NCBI RefSeq assembly: GCF_947623445.1
Contig: NC_135243.1
Span: forward strand, 4,280,501-4,344,500
Direction of reading: 5' to 3'
DNA: 64,000 nt
From: Clavelina lepadiformis
Taxonomy: Eukaryota > Chordata > Ascidiacea > Aplousobranchia > Clavelinidae
Numbering within the stretch: position 1 is the first letter of the stretch; each line of letters opens with the position of its first letter. Shown one piece after another: positions 36,002 to 48,200 of the stretch. The notes under the pieces were generated by a model. The model had not been told where the DNA came from. It ran no database searches and worked only from the letters and a program-made list of their open reading frames with translations. The position numbers and the translations under genes were made by a program.

Positions 36002-39000
36002 CTACTGTCCAGTTAAAATTCGTCCCCCGTCCACGTTGAGGCAAGTTCCTGTGATCATGGCTGCGTTTGACGACGCCAGGAACATGACAGCGTCAACTAC
36101 TTCTTTGGCCTCGATTAACCTCTTGCCCAGTGGATGCATTGGAGCTGCAGCTTGCATGAACTGCTCTTTGCCGGCTTCGTCCGGTACGACGTTGCGGAAC
36201 AATTCAGTGTTTAAAAAAGCGGGGCTGTAAATTATGTTTATGTCGTTAATGACGATAATGGTTTTATATATAGAAAAAGTTATTAAGAAAAGTTAAGCAA
36301 GATTATAATTAAATATGCTGCAAAATTCATTTTATGTCATAGCGCATAATGTCACCTGCAGCTTTTTTATGTCATATTTTATTCGAACGGGAAGTTTTCC
36401 GTCTTAAAGTCTCCGTTTAGAAACTGAACTTTGGGTATTATGCAGTGTTCCCTCTAAGAAAATTTTACGCTGAGCAAATATTTGATTTAGTGAGCATGAA
36501 CATTTTAATGCTGAGTTAAAATGAATTACCAACTTGATTTCCGGTATAATCATTGTAATTTAGTGTCACACACTCTACTGCTGTATTTAATCATTCCTCT
36601 CTAAATTCAGTCTTCCTTTTTTAGCTTCGTTTCCTTGAATAGACATCTCACTGGTAGGTCTGTATTTAACTTGGATAAATATTCACTCAGTTTAGAAAAT
36701 GAAATTACTGTAAATAGTAAAACCAGTCTTCAGAGTCGAAACTGGAAAATAGGCTATCTTTTGCAAGCTAAGGAATAAAGTTAGTTGCATCCACGAGTGT
36801 AGAGTGTTTGTGAAGCAAAGACAAAGGATTGTGATGTAACAAAAGGGTACTGTATGTCTGTATGCTCATGTGCATCAGCACACGGTATAAATGTGATAAG
36901 CGCAGAAGCGTTCTGTCCAAAAATACTGTTGAAGATCATTTTACTTTTAAATTTGGAAATTGCAAGTGCGCAAGAATGAGATTTTACTGCGCAAATAGTC
37001 TGGTGGTACTGCGCATTTGCTCAGTTGCGCACCTTAGAGGGAACACTGGTATTATGCTCAACTTTTCATGTATTATGGCATCAATTACATTACCGTCACC
37101 TTCCTCATTTGATGACCAAATGACCAGGTGTCACATTAAGCAAACAAAGTTTTATAATCTCTTTTCATCAACCATATACTTACTTTACGTTGTTAATTCG
37201 TATTCCTTTGTCGGCAATCGCTGAAATACAAAGCAGAATATAGCTTATATAGCTTATTAACGAGATAATTTAATAGAAAAATCAGGTGTTTTCAAACGTT
37301 TTGTTAGTTATTTTGCGTTGTTCTGCATTTTTCTTGTGAAACATTACTCCGGCTTGTCACGTTTTCAATCAGGTTAAAAGAACTTATTGGCGTTAATCGA
37401 ACACGAAGTTATGGCACGTAAAGTTACTGCTTTCTGAAAACAATTTCTACGTGAAATGTCGCCACTTTTAAACACAGTTTGCTGCAGCAACCCATCTCAA
37501 TGCTGTAAAGATTAGAAATAATAGTAAGTCTATGGAATGGCAATTACAAGTATTTTGCCAGTTTCATAATTTTGAACGATGCTTTCAGTTGACACAAACA
37601 TCTAACCGATAAAGAAACTTGTGAAAGTAAAGAAAACACATTATTATAGCATTATAGAAACTGGTGTTATCTGTTTTGTAGCACTTATTGTAACACACTA
37701 GCATAACACTTATTCGCTATTTTCAAACATGCTGACACTTACAAAGAGAGGCTGATCGCACAAAGTAATCAAGAGCTGCTTTGGTAGCGCTGTATGTGAG
37801 GCCTCCAGGTATCGTAAAGTTTTGGCTAGCCATGCTCGAGATATTAACGATGTTACCTTAAAAAGCAAATATTTTAAGGTTATGGTGCCATAGCATCGAT
37901 CACAATCAGATGAAACCTTATACAGTAGAAATAATGGTACTTTGTATTAGGGGACTATTTTCAGGGAGGGACGAAAGAAACATATGCCCCCCTCTATTCT
38001 ACCATAGATATCTTAATTGGAAATGTATTCTATAACTGTCAATGATATGTAAATCACAGGAAGTTTGTTTCCTGCAAAGTTTTTCTAGCAAACTAGGTCC
38101 TTGCTCGGTATACATTGCGGTATTACAAATTGTTTACTGTTGCTTAACCTGGCCATTATAATTTGCTAAGAACCTCAGGAGGTCTGTGTTAAAAAATAAA
38201 TTAAAACATAAGTTTCATTAATTAGTTATGAGTTTGATTTCTTATTTTTATTTTGCAATACCTTTCGTCTTTTCCAAATATGGGATGCAGAGTTCTGTGA
38301 GACGTATCGGAGCCTTCACGTTTACAGCCATCATTTCATCAAATTGGTCGTAATTTATCTGTAATATTTACAATTACATATAATCTCAATATGACAGGTC
38401 GTTTTCTTGACGTTGTATAAACAAACAATGTTTGCTCACATTTCCGATGAAAGCCAAATAGCAGGAAGCAGCATTATTTATCAAAACATCAATCCGTCCG
38501 AGTTCTTCAATAGTTTCCTTTATAATCTTATCGATTTCATTTATATTTTGGAGGTCAACGGTAAATTGCAGAACTTACATCAAAACCACAAATGAAACTT
38601 AGAAACAAAAAGTATTTTTTTGTATTCAAACTCATAAGTTGGTTTGGTGTTTGAAAAATGGCAGAATTATTTTAACAACTATAACAATCAACCAACAAAT
38701 GTTGAGTTAGGCGTAACGATGACATTGGTTTGTTAACCATTTAAACCAAATAAACTAGACAGGCCTGTTTACAAAACTAACGTTTGGTGAACCGGCGGCT
38801 TTGCACTTTTCTGCTGTTTCGTTCAACTTCATCGCATTTCTCCCAGTTACAATCAAACTTGCTCCTCGTTTCGCAAAACTTGTTGCGATTTTGGCCCCAA
38901 TGCCGCTGGACGCACCTTCAGTTGTAAAAAGATTAAATTTAATGCGCATTTAATATCATTTCATGAAGTGAATGTTATTTTGCATGGGAATATTAGTTAC

Positions 39001-39064
39001 AGTAATTACTCGAATTATGTGTCTTACCTGTTACGATCACCACTTTGCCTAAATAGTCTTCCAT
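36002..39064 (-). CDS. Short-chain dehydrogenase/reductase (classical SDR)
   Basis: Exons on the minus strand: 39028-39064, about 38778-38915, 38440-38573, 38262-38358, 37743-37856, 37184-37220, 36002-36224, giving about 259 residues, the usual SDR length. It starts MEDYLGKVVIVTG and continues ASSGIG across the first junction (Gly-rich nucleotide site). Next come LINNAA, then VNISS with the catalytic Ser, then YSATK with the Tyr-x3-Lys pair, then GIRINNVNP and DGGRILTG. The family reduces or oxidises alcohols and ketones with NAD(P)H. The substrate cannot be read from sequence. The end of exon 2 is uncertain, because the only donor in the right phase is a weak GTTTTG. There is no signal peptide, so it is probably cytosolic. 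A hAT-type element sits in the last intron. Confidence 0.85.
36443..37048. mobile_element. hAT-type non-autonomous element, 606 bp
   Basis: Inverted ends CAGTGTTCCCTCTAAG and its complement, flanked by GTATTATG on both sides (36435-36442 and 37049-37056). The 8-bp duplication fits hAT. It lies in the last intron of the SDR gene. The open frame on its plus strand is not a gene. Confidence 0.85.
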
Positions 39065-39500
39065 CTGGTTAATTCCGTTACCAATGTGTCTGTACAACTT
39101 CTGTATATGCAATTTAATGAACCTAATAACATTCACTAAAAAATTGCAATTATTAACCCGCTCCTGCCAAAAGTAAATCAGTCCTACAGTTCAAAACGCT
39201 ACAACTATTTATTTCACTGAAACCGTTGCATTGCAAATGATGGTACGAATTCATTTCAAACATCTTCTATACCCAGTATCATAATAGCGAAGTGGTGTTT
39301 TCAGCAAACTCCTGCTGTAAATGTAGCAACAACAATTCGACGCCTTATTGATACCGGATGCATGTTTGACAACAACTTCCACGTAATGTTTGAAGACATG
39401 TTAATATCTTCTATACCAGACTATACGTAATACGTATATAGGAAATACGTGATAGCTTAGGTTCATTATACGTTGCATATACCCGTTTTATTCAATACAA

Positions 39501-40011
39501 CAGGGGTGGCCAGACCTGCTTCATGCTCGAGCCGCATATCACCAATTCGAGCTTTAAAAGAGCCGCAACACAAACACAATAAAAAATACGAATTTATTCA
39601 CTCACAACGAAGTGTAGCTATTGATAAACATTAGTGCTGCGTGGTGATACTATGAGTCTCCACCTGGGCTTCACCAACTCTTTTTGCAATTATTAGTGTA
39701 ACCGTAACCGAGACTTAAAACTAGGTCAGCCCTGAGGTACAGCTTCAAACTGACAGTTTACTTAACTACAGTGTACAAGTTAGCACACTTCTGTACAATA
39801 ATGTCCTTCTTGGAGTGTAATTTGATTATTACTAACAATGAGTCCATTGTTACTACGTGTGATAGAACGCATTGTTTCATAATCTGATCAAACAACTCGT
39901 CTAGACCGGGAAAATGCATGTCTAATTCAACAATGCAAATTCATTAAAGAGCCGCAATTAAAGGCTCAAAGAGTCGCATGCGGCTCGAGAGCCGCAGTTT
40001 GGCCACCCCTG
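39501..40011. mobile_element. hAT-type non-autonomous element, 511 bp
   Basis: Ends CAGGGGTGGCCA and its complement, with an exact 8-bp duplication CAATACAA (39493-39500 and 40012-40019). It is rich in GAGCCGC motifs near both ends. No coding. Confidence 0.9.
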
Positions 40012-40019
40012 CAATACAA

Positions 40020-40964
40020 CATCAACCTAATTTAGTTCAATACTCTGTCGAAATATCTTTTCAATCCGTCCAATTTTCACCTGTAGCAGCTGTTTACTAT
40101 TAACTATATATTATTATATGTTTACTACTATATTAACTTTATTGCGAATGTTAGCTAGAGAATTAAAATATCAAAACATTAAATATAATTAACTAAATAC
40201 TACTAAGAGCCATGACATCAAAACTGGTTTTATTTAAGGCACACATTTGTTAGATCGTGGAAACGTGTTCACTCAACTATACATGTATTTGCTGCCGACT
40301 AGCTTTGACCGAAGCTTGATGTGCGGAGAGTGAAAAATGTTATATTTTTCTGGCTAAAGTTAGTTTTATAGTAAACCACAATATATTAATTAGATATGTT
40401 CTTATCACAAATCTGTCAAACAAGCTTGCATCATAATTTGAAATAAAGCTTATTTACATAAGTTTTATACACATAAGTTTTCACTTGATATTACTACAAA
40501 ACTAATCTCCAACATTTGCACTGGATATAGCGGGATGTCTTACTTCTCGTTGGTGTCCTTCACGTGTTATTTTGCACTTTTACCTCATCGGTACAGGATG
40601 AAGATTGTGGCCGAATGAACTCACTGAAGAAATACAAGTTTGATGCTAGCTAAGTTCTATCCTTTGTATTGTTGTGACTTGTGGCGGTTGAATAGACGTT
40701 AGCACGGAAAAAGCCTCAAGCAAGACAACAACTGTCGTTTTCTTTATGCAATTCACTGCACCTATGTTTTGAACGATTCCTATTGTTTTACGAATAACTT
40801 TTGCTAAATTTTGAGATGTAATTTGTAATTTGTTCAAATAAACAATAAACTAGAACCTGAGATATTATAAACAAAAGTTTTAGCCCTCTACTATTTATCC
40901 TTGTAGACTGTAGAGAGTAGCCGTTGTCGCTTTTGCATTATTCCTCGGGTGACTGGGTAATAAG
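40020..40964. other. Intergenic
   Basis: AT-rich, no supported gene or element. Confidence 0.5.
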
Positions 40965-41588
40965 TAGGGCAACCAGTTTTTTGACCTAAAAATTTTAAAT
41001 TTTGACCTTAAAATTTGCAAATTTTGACCTAAAAAGTTTATATTTTGACCTTATTTTGACCTAAAACGTTTAAATTTTGACCTTATTTTGAAAAACGCTA
41101 TACTGATAGTCTCTACACTGTCTACAGCAACTTTCTAATCTAAAGCTGCATTTAAAAATGACAAAATGCTTTTCTAGTGTTGACTTTTTTTTCGTTTCTG
41201 CGTATTAAGATTGACAACTTGCAGTTTCAAATGCAATGCTGTCACATCGTGACGTCACCAAACGCGCTGAAAAGCCTTCCCTCTCTTTGTGTCTTTGGTT
41301 CTAAGTAAAATTTGCGGGACTGGAATTGTTTGCGGTACAAGAAAAGAGAAAAACGGAAGAATAATATTACAAAATGGTTACAAAATTACAAGTTTAATAG
41401 ATTTTGACCTAAAAAAAGACCTAACGAAACAATTTGACCGTATTTTGACCTAACGTAACATTTTGACTTTATCTGACCTAATAACTTCTATACCACACGT
41501 CGTACAAAGCTGAAATTTGTTTTGTGCTTGTTTCATAGCATTCTGAGCAGGTAAAAAAATTTGACCATATTGACTTTTGGTTGCTCTA
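40965..41588. mobile_element. hAT-type element with TTTTGACCTAA repeats, 624 bp
   Basis: Ends TAGGGCAACCA and the complement of TAGAGCAACCA, flanked by GTAATAAG on both sides (40957-40964 and 41589-41596). Both ends carry repeated TTTTGACCTAA motifs. No transposase coding. Confidence 0.85.
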
Positions 41589-41640
41589 GTAATAAGTTTA
41601 TCAGTTTATTTCTTTGCCGGGGAAACGAAACCAAACAAAA

Positions 41641-41720
41641 ATCAATCAATCAATCATTTTATTTTTCGTCAAAGTCGCGGTGGGGACGAAAAATCAATCT
41701 GCAAAGCCGAAAAGGCTTAA
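41641..41720 (-). repeat. Possible LINE 3' tail
   Basis: The tandem AATC tract followed by ATTTTATTTTTCGTC reads on the minus strand as an (ATTG)n tail, typical of the 3' ends of some L2/CR1-like LINEs. No reverse transcriptase is seen. The sequence up to 42263 has no other feature. Confidence 0.35.
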
Positions 41721-42263
41721 AACGTGTTCAAGAGAAATAACGTTAATATTTGCTGGTAACAACTAGCACGGCCACTAAACCTATAATAACTAGTTAAACC
41801 CATAACACATAAGTTAAAAAGGCGAATATTAAGTAGACGGGCAGTTAAACCAACTACAGGATGGTGTACACGCATGCAGGTTTTATTAAAAACCCATCAT
41901 TATATCAGTGAAATATTAAATAAATTGAATTTATAAAAAGAATCCACCTCATATGTATTTTTGTCAAACTGATATCAAACTGCAATCAAACTTTTTACCT
42001 TTTTTTATTGAAAAAAAGCAAACAACAACGACAATCACACAAACCCGTTTTAACGTCTAATACATTAATATGTACAGCTACGTTTTATCGTAAATAATTA
42101 ATAACAAAACAGAATTTATATAGATTTTGACGCGTGGTTTTAGTCACGAATTAGAACGTTTAAAATATTTTAAACTTGCTGACAAACTACGAAATACATC
42201 TAAAGTAACAAGCAAATTCAAATTGGGATATTTTAAAAAACAGTTTTTGAAATAAATCTCTTT

Positions 42264-45200
42264 TTAAAAAATGCTTTTCTCGCAAATGGCACGATAATTT
42301 TGGTTACACCCCAAATCGTAGAAACCTTCCCTTGGCCAGATAATAATGGCACAGTCGCCATTGGTACCCTCTCCTGGACTCCAGTTTCGGTTTGATTCTA
42401 ACTCTCCATCCACCCATATCCACTCGCGTTCTTTGACCATGTCCGTCATTCCGATGTATAAGATGAGATAGGCGCTCACGGACGGACGGGGGATAGCATT
42501 GAAAATTGTTCTTCAGAAATTAAGCAGGAATTTGTATAAATTCGCTTTAACGAGCCGTTCGGTAAATAAAAGTTGAAGCACACAGGACAGAACGTATTTG
42601 TGAGTGCCATAAAAACCATAGTTTTGCTACTCTTTACAAAGTAACTGCAAATTTTCAAAAGTTGTCTTCAGAAAATGTGCAAAAACTCGAACGTTACATG
42701 CCATCATGTTGCCAGTTGTTCATAAAAATTTACAAAATTTGTCACTGATCAAAGTGATGATGATCATACAAAATATTTTTCCAAAGTTAAACGTTAGGAG
42801 CAAACTGCTTATGATCTGGTGAAACGTTTACATTTCACTGACATAAAATTGATTGTTTTACTGAATTTCTTCACATATACGGTGACAGTTTTCCATTAAG
42901 TGTCATACGTCATACGTGACGTATCCATCATGTTATACGTTTTTTGCCTTATCTTATTCCAATTACCTTCTCGTGTTCAGACTCCTCATGCCAGCCGCAG
43001 CGAGATCGCCGCCGAACTCTTGGCAAACTTCTCGACTCTTTTCCCATTTTTGTGCGGCCGAAGTAATGATGTATTGGTATCCGTTAGTTGGCGTATACCA
43101 TCCCGGGTCGGCGCTGCGTTCTGCTCACAACAATAGTGATACATTAAAACAAACCTTCCGATCTGACAATTAAACATTTTTTATCCATAAATATCACGTA
43201 TCAACAATGGCCTTCAAGTAGGTCAAATGCTGTGTCTGTTTGTGTCGGCGTGAACGTTAACTAAACGAGGTTGCATTATCACAAGCGTTACGAGGTTGCA
43301 TTATCACATTCCTTTAACTATAAAACATTCAGAATAACAACAACAACAACAGAAGGTCAAGAACTTGCCAGAAAGAGTGAAAGAACAGCAATATACATTC
43401 CCTTTTTTTTCTGGATGGTTATCAAGGTTGGGTCGATGAAGAACAGCAAAATTTCCAACGTATTCCCAGTTATTAAAAGCATCTCTGGATGATAATAACA
43501 CAAATTTACACTTGTGTATGCCTTTCAACATGCACCTAAGCAGATAGCTTGGGCAATTTTATTTCACTTTCTGTCTAACTTTTTCAATTCAACAGGGAAG
43601 CAAGTTTTTACCGAACTGGTGTCCAATGGTCGCCCGCAATGTTACCGGTGATTATTGGAGTGTATCCAAATTGAAAAATTTCTTTCCGCGTGCAGAGTTG
43701 CAAACCTTTTGTCGAGCAATATGAAGCAAATTCTTCATACGTTTTAGCATCATTTGTGAAGTAATGGGTCGCTTCTGTGAGTAAGGAGAGAATGTATTTA
43801 GATGTGTTAACGAAAACATTATGAAAGCATTCCACTAATTGTATTTTCCTTCTCCAATGTGTATCTATATGAATTGGTTAACATATTCCAGTTATCGTTG
43901 ATCGCGACTACTACTACTGGCTCCTGGCAGCTACCTTCGAACATGATCCTTTAACGAATCCAGGTTTTTGGGGTCTATACGTGTTTTTTTCGATTTTATT
44001 GCTTCTTGTATGTTGAGTTTTCTTGTTTGCGACTCTTTTTGGACTATAACCGTTGTTTGTCTATAACCGCATTTGCCGCTATTGCAAACATACAATAAGA
44101 GATATTTTTGACGCTTTATTGCTTGGAGTTTGTCATGCCCCGGTTTACTCATTACAAAAAATTAAAGGTTAAATCACTTGACTACTTTACTAAATATAAC
44201 CTTCGTTTGCTAAGTTATAGCTTGACAAAAATATAGACACAAGATTAAATCAGTGATAGCAAAGAAATAAAACAACACGATTACCATAACAATGGACTTG
44301 AAGTTGGCGGCTGCAATTTTGACTTGCATTCCATAACGGGTTGTCGCATTGTTGAAGAAATATATCGTTTTCAGTACATGTTTCTGGTGGGTAAAACTGG
44401 AAAAAAAGTGCATTTTACTTGCTCATTTATATTGGCTTTAATGGTGCATTTATTGTCTCAAATTTTAGTTTTAGCTTTTACATCACAGAAAATAATCTAA
44501 CCAGGTATTGGCGCAAGTTAAACCAATTTGGGTAACAAAGTCATTTCCCCGACTTGGGATCATTTGAACTGTGAATCGAGGAAAGACAGGTCAAGGCCTT
44601 TAACTTCAAAAAGATTTTTGACGTCAAATAATGCGTTGTATTAATTTCGTTATCATGACGTCATAACTCTCTCAAAATCAGACCGATTTGAACTTTCTTT
44701 TAGAGAAGTGTAATTTTCTAGGAAATTGTGCATTTTTTTGCCTAAAGCTCTATGGAATACTTTGCCATCACAGCAGTTATCACGTGACTCAAATACTCTT
44801 GAAGATTGACTCGAGTCAAGTCAAGTCATCGAGAAGTTCATATAAGTCATCATTCAAGTCATCATATAACTCGAGTCAAGTTATCAGTTCGAGTCATTAC
44901 AACATTGTAATCCACCAAATACAATTTCACCTGATCAGCGTAAACTGGATTTTCAACTTCATCGTCCTCCAAAATGTAGCCAAATTCGTAGCCCACTTCA
45001 TTACAAGCTCCTACCGAAGCACGACGTTTGGCATCGTCGGTCAGCGCGGGGTGCTGTGGAAAATGAAAAGGTTATGAGGTGTTTGCATAGTAATCTCCAG
45101 AAAAGCATCCTTAACTTTAGCCATCCCTTGGATTATTCTTATCGTAACAATAAATCACTTTAATCTTTTTGAAGCTTACGCTAATTTATAAGCAATCAAA

Positions 45201-48200
45201 TTGTTCCAAGTGATCCAAGTGTATATTCGGGGACTAACCCAAAATTGAAATGCACAAAATGTAAGACTTTAAGACACTATCGGGGCTAACCTGACACACT
45301 CCTTTCCACTTTGTGATACCAGGATTATCATTGTCCACGTAGATAAACACAGCACCAGCGGAGATATTCAAAAGAGCCATATTACCTGTATTTCACATTT
45401 CACGCGATACATTGTAGTGTCATATGTTATCTTAACAAAAACTTTGATGAACTGTATATACTATGCACTAGTTCCGAAAAACAACTTATAAAAAATATAC
45501 GTAGCCTGTTACAGAGATGTTCAATTATCGGACAACCGGGTTTCAAAGTTAACGTAGACCCCAATATGTTAGAATGCTTTAATGCAAGCAATGTCTTCTA
45601 ACAAGCAAGTCTATACTCTTGAAAACAGACTAAGCAAGTTTAAAAATATTAATTCTCACTTCCACATCTCGGTAAATTGATAAGCCGGGATTCGATCTCA
45701 GAACCTTCGCATACTGGCCGCAGCTTGTTGTGTAGACATTGTCTTATTCGGAACTGCCATTTCCTTCCACACTTTCGTGCTGGTGGTCTGTCAGCCCACG
45801 AAGTCCAATCTGCCCATTCTGGAAAAAAGTTTTATAATCAAGAAATATTTTCCTTTAACAACACCAGATTGCATTTATACTCACAACGCACAAACCCTTT
45901 TAAAGGATGGAGTTGTAATAGACATCAAAATATTAATAGTAAACATATTAACGCGCTAAAGAAGTATCTTCCGCGAAAAAAAAACATTAACAAGGCAAAC
46001 GAAAAAATTTGAAATTTTACTCGGAAAGATCACGGAGCAACAGTAAACGTTTCCCTTTAGGTATTGATGCTGTTCTGGATCCAAGCCCCAGGGAGGTGGG
46101 CCGTACAAATTGTTGTGCTTTTCAGCCAATCGGCCGAGTTCGCCCCCAACTTGAATCCAGTCGTTGAAGTCGTCTCTAAAGGAAAGATCAATTATATTTT
46201 CGGCTTGAGGATTCCTCATCCGAAAATGAAGTTGTGGCAAAAAAATCGGTAGTGAAAACAATTAATTAATTATCGTTTCATTATAAGTTTATTGATATTA
46301 TAGATAAAGCGAAGTTCATAAAAAAATGAAGTTTGTTCGCTGACCTTATAGGAGCCCAGCTATCACCGCCAGTTATTCCAGTTATGATGGGAATATCTTT
46401 ATGAGGAAAAATCTCCTCGTATGAGCAGAGCTGTTTGCCTTTACTTTGGCACAGTGTTGAAAAATCTTTATAGGTCTGTATGTCATTTCTGGTGTAATGT
46501 TCTGCGTCTGAAGGAAAACATGTCAAAATAAAAATTACTCCAAATTAAATCTTTCCCGACTTATCAGTTGAAGATTCAGACAGCATGCATATTCTTATAA
46601 ATATGAAAGTAACAAAAAACATCTTCACTTTTCTTGAAATGTTTCCGGTTACAGTGTTTCCGCATGTTTTTAGTGTAAACTTTTTTTACAAAATGGTTTA
46701 AGTAATAACATTTTCATGTATTCTACTGATTCATCTCTTTTTAAGTTGTCCTTCAAGACTAATGTATTTAATAAAAGGTAACCAAATGGAAAATATGAAG
46801 AAGCTCCATCACCAATGTTTCTGCATTTTTGTTCTTTTTTCCCTCACTTTTTTAATATCTCTCACTCTTACCATAGCAATAAACATTCAGCTGTTTTTGG
46901 CAATCTTTGAACTCCTTCCATCCATCATGGTTACAATTCATTAGAGACGTTTCATTGATTGCACAGGATTTAGGTTTAAGGTACAACTGAAAAAGGTACA
47001 TCAAATTAAACATAATCATGTTCTGTTTATGATTCAAGTTTACATAACGTTGTACGATAATAACAACATAACGTTGTACAATAATAGCGTCCATAAAATT
47101 ACCATTAACAATGCCTGACAAAAGGTTTGCTACTGATTACGGCTGGTGCTTCTTCGTATGCTCGTGGTTTGCTGATTGCAAATTGGTGTTGAACATTTTT
47201 TATGGCGTCATGATTTTTTAAACGCTTCACTTACTTTTGCACCCGCATGTGCTTACTTTATGGGATTGGGGTTAAGTTAGTAATTAGTTAGTATTAGTTA
47301 GTATTAGTTAGTGTGTGGTTAGTTAGTAACCATAACTTCATTTGCGGGATGTTTAGTGTATAGCCTTTTTGGTTGCAAAACATTAAGAAAGATAAATTTA
47401 AGCATTGAATATTTACCTTGGTTGTCAAAGTCTCATTAGCGTTGTCTCGTAAGATGCCAAAAGCGAAACCGATTCCTCTACAGATGGTCCTTACTATACT
47501 TTTCTTTCTAGAGCTGTCCAACTCAGGGTCCTATGACCGCGGAGTAAAAAATATAGACATAATATTATCAAGTAAATATAAAGTTCCACTACTATTTTCA
47601 AAATGATTTATAGAAAAGTTTATATGCATATACTGGTAAGGTAACAGTTACAATGAATTTTGATTGTTAAATCAGACGTTGATGATGTTATAAAGATGGA
47701 ATTTTACTAAAAGTCGTTGCATTGACTGTAATATTGATATAGGCCAAATCTGATCTTAACCTCACATACGCCCTTCCAACTTGAATTTTCTGGTATTGTG
47801 TCGTCATAAATGAAAACAAAGCCGGAAGTGATGTTCGAAAGAATGTGTGGAGCTGAAAAACTTGAACGTTAATCAAAAATATCTTCGACAAAAATCCTGC
47901 AATCGCATGCAGCAAAATCAAAGAAATAACAAGATTCTATAGAAATTTCCTTCCTATACAACAACTGATAAAGCTCTAAGATCTTTACATACTTTTGCAA
48001 GATGGCAATAAACAAGGCCTAGACGAGGTGGGGTCACCAATGCACGCATCTAACTCCAAAGACCCCTGACAAGTCCTGCTGCGTAATTGCTCACCCTTGC
48101 CGCAATTTTCTGGTGACAGGCATTCACCCCATATACCCCAGGCAGCCCATTCTGCAAATGAGACCAACTTGCATTACAATACATGCAAGTAAAGGTGAAT

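Noticed and set aside
36862-37224. 120-codon plus-strand frame
   Set aside because: It runs out of the end of the hAT-type element at 36443-37048 across an SDR exon on the opposite strand.
44688-45077. 129-codon plus-strand frame
   Set aside because: It is kept open by the TCAAGTCATC simple repeat and lies opposite a good SRCR exon.
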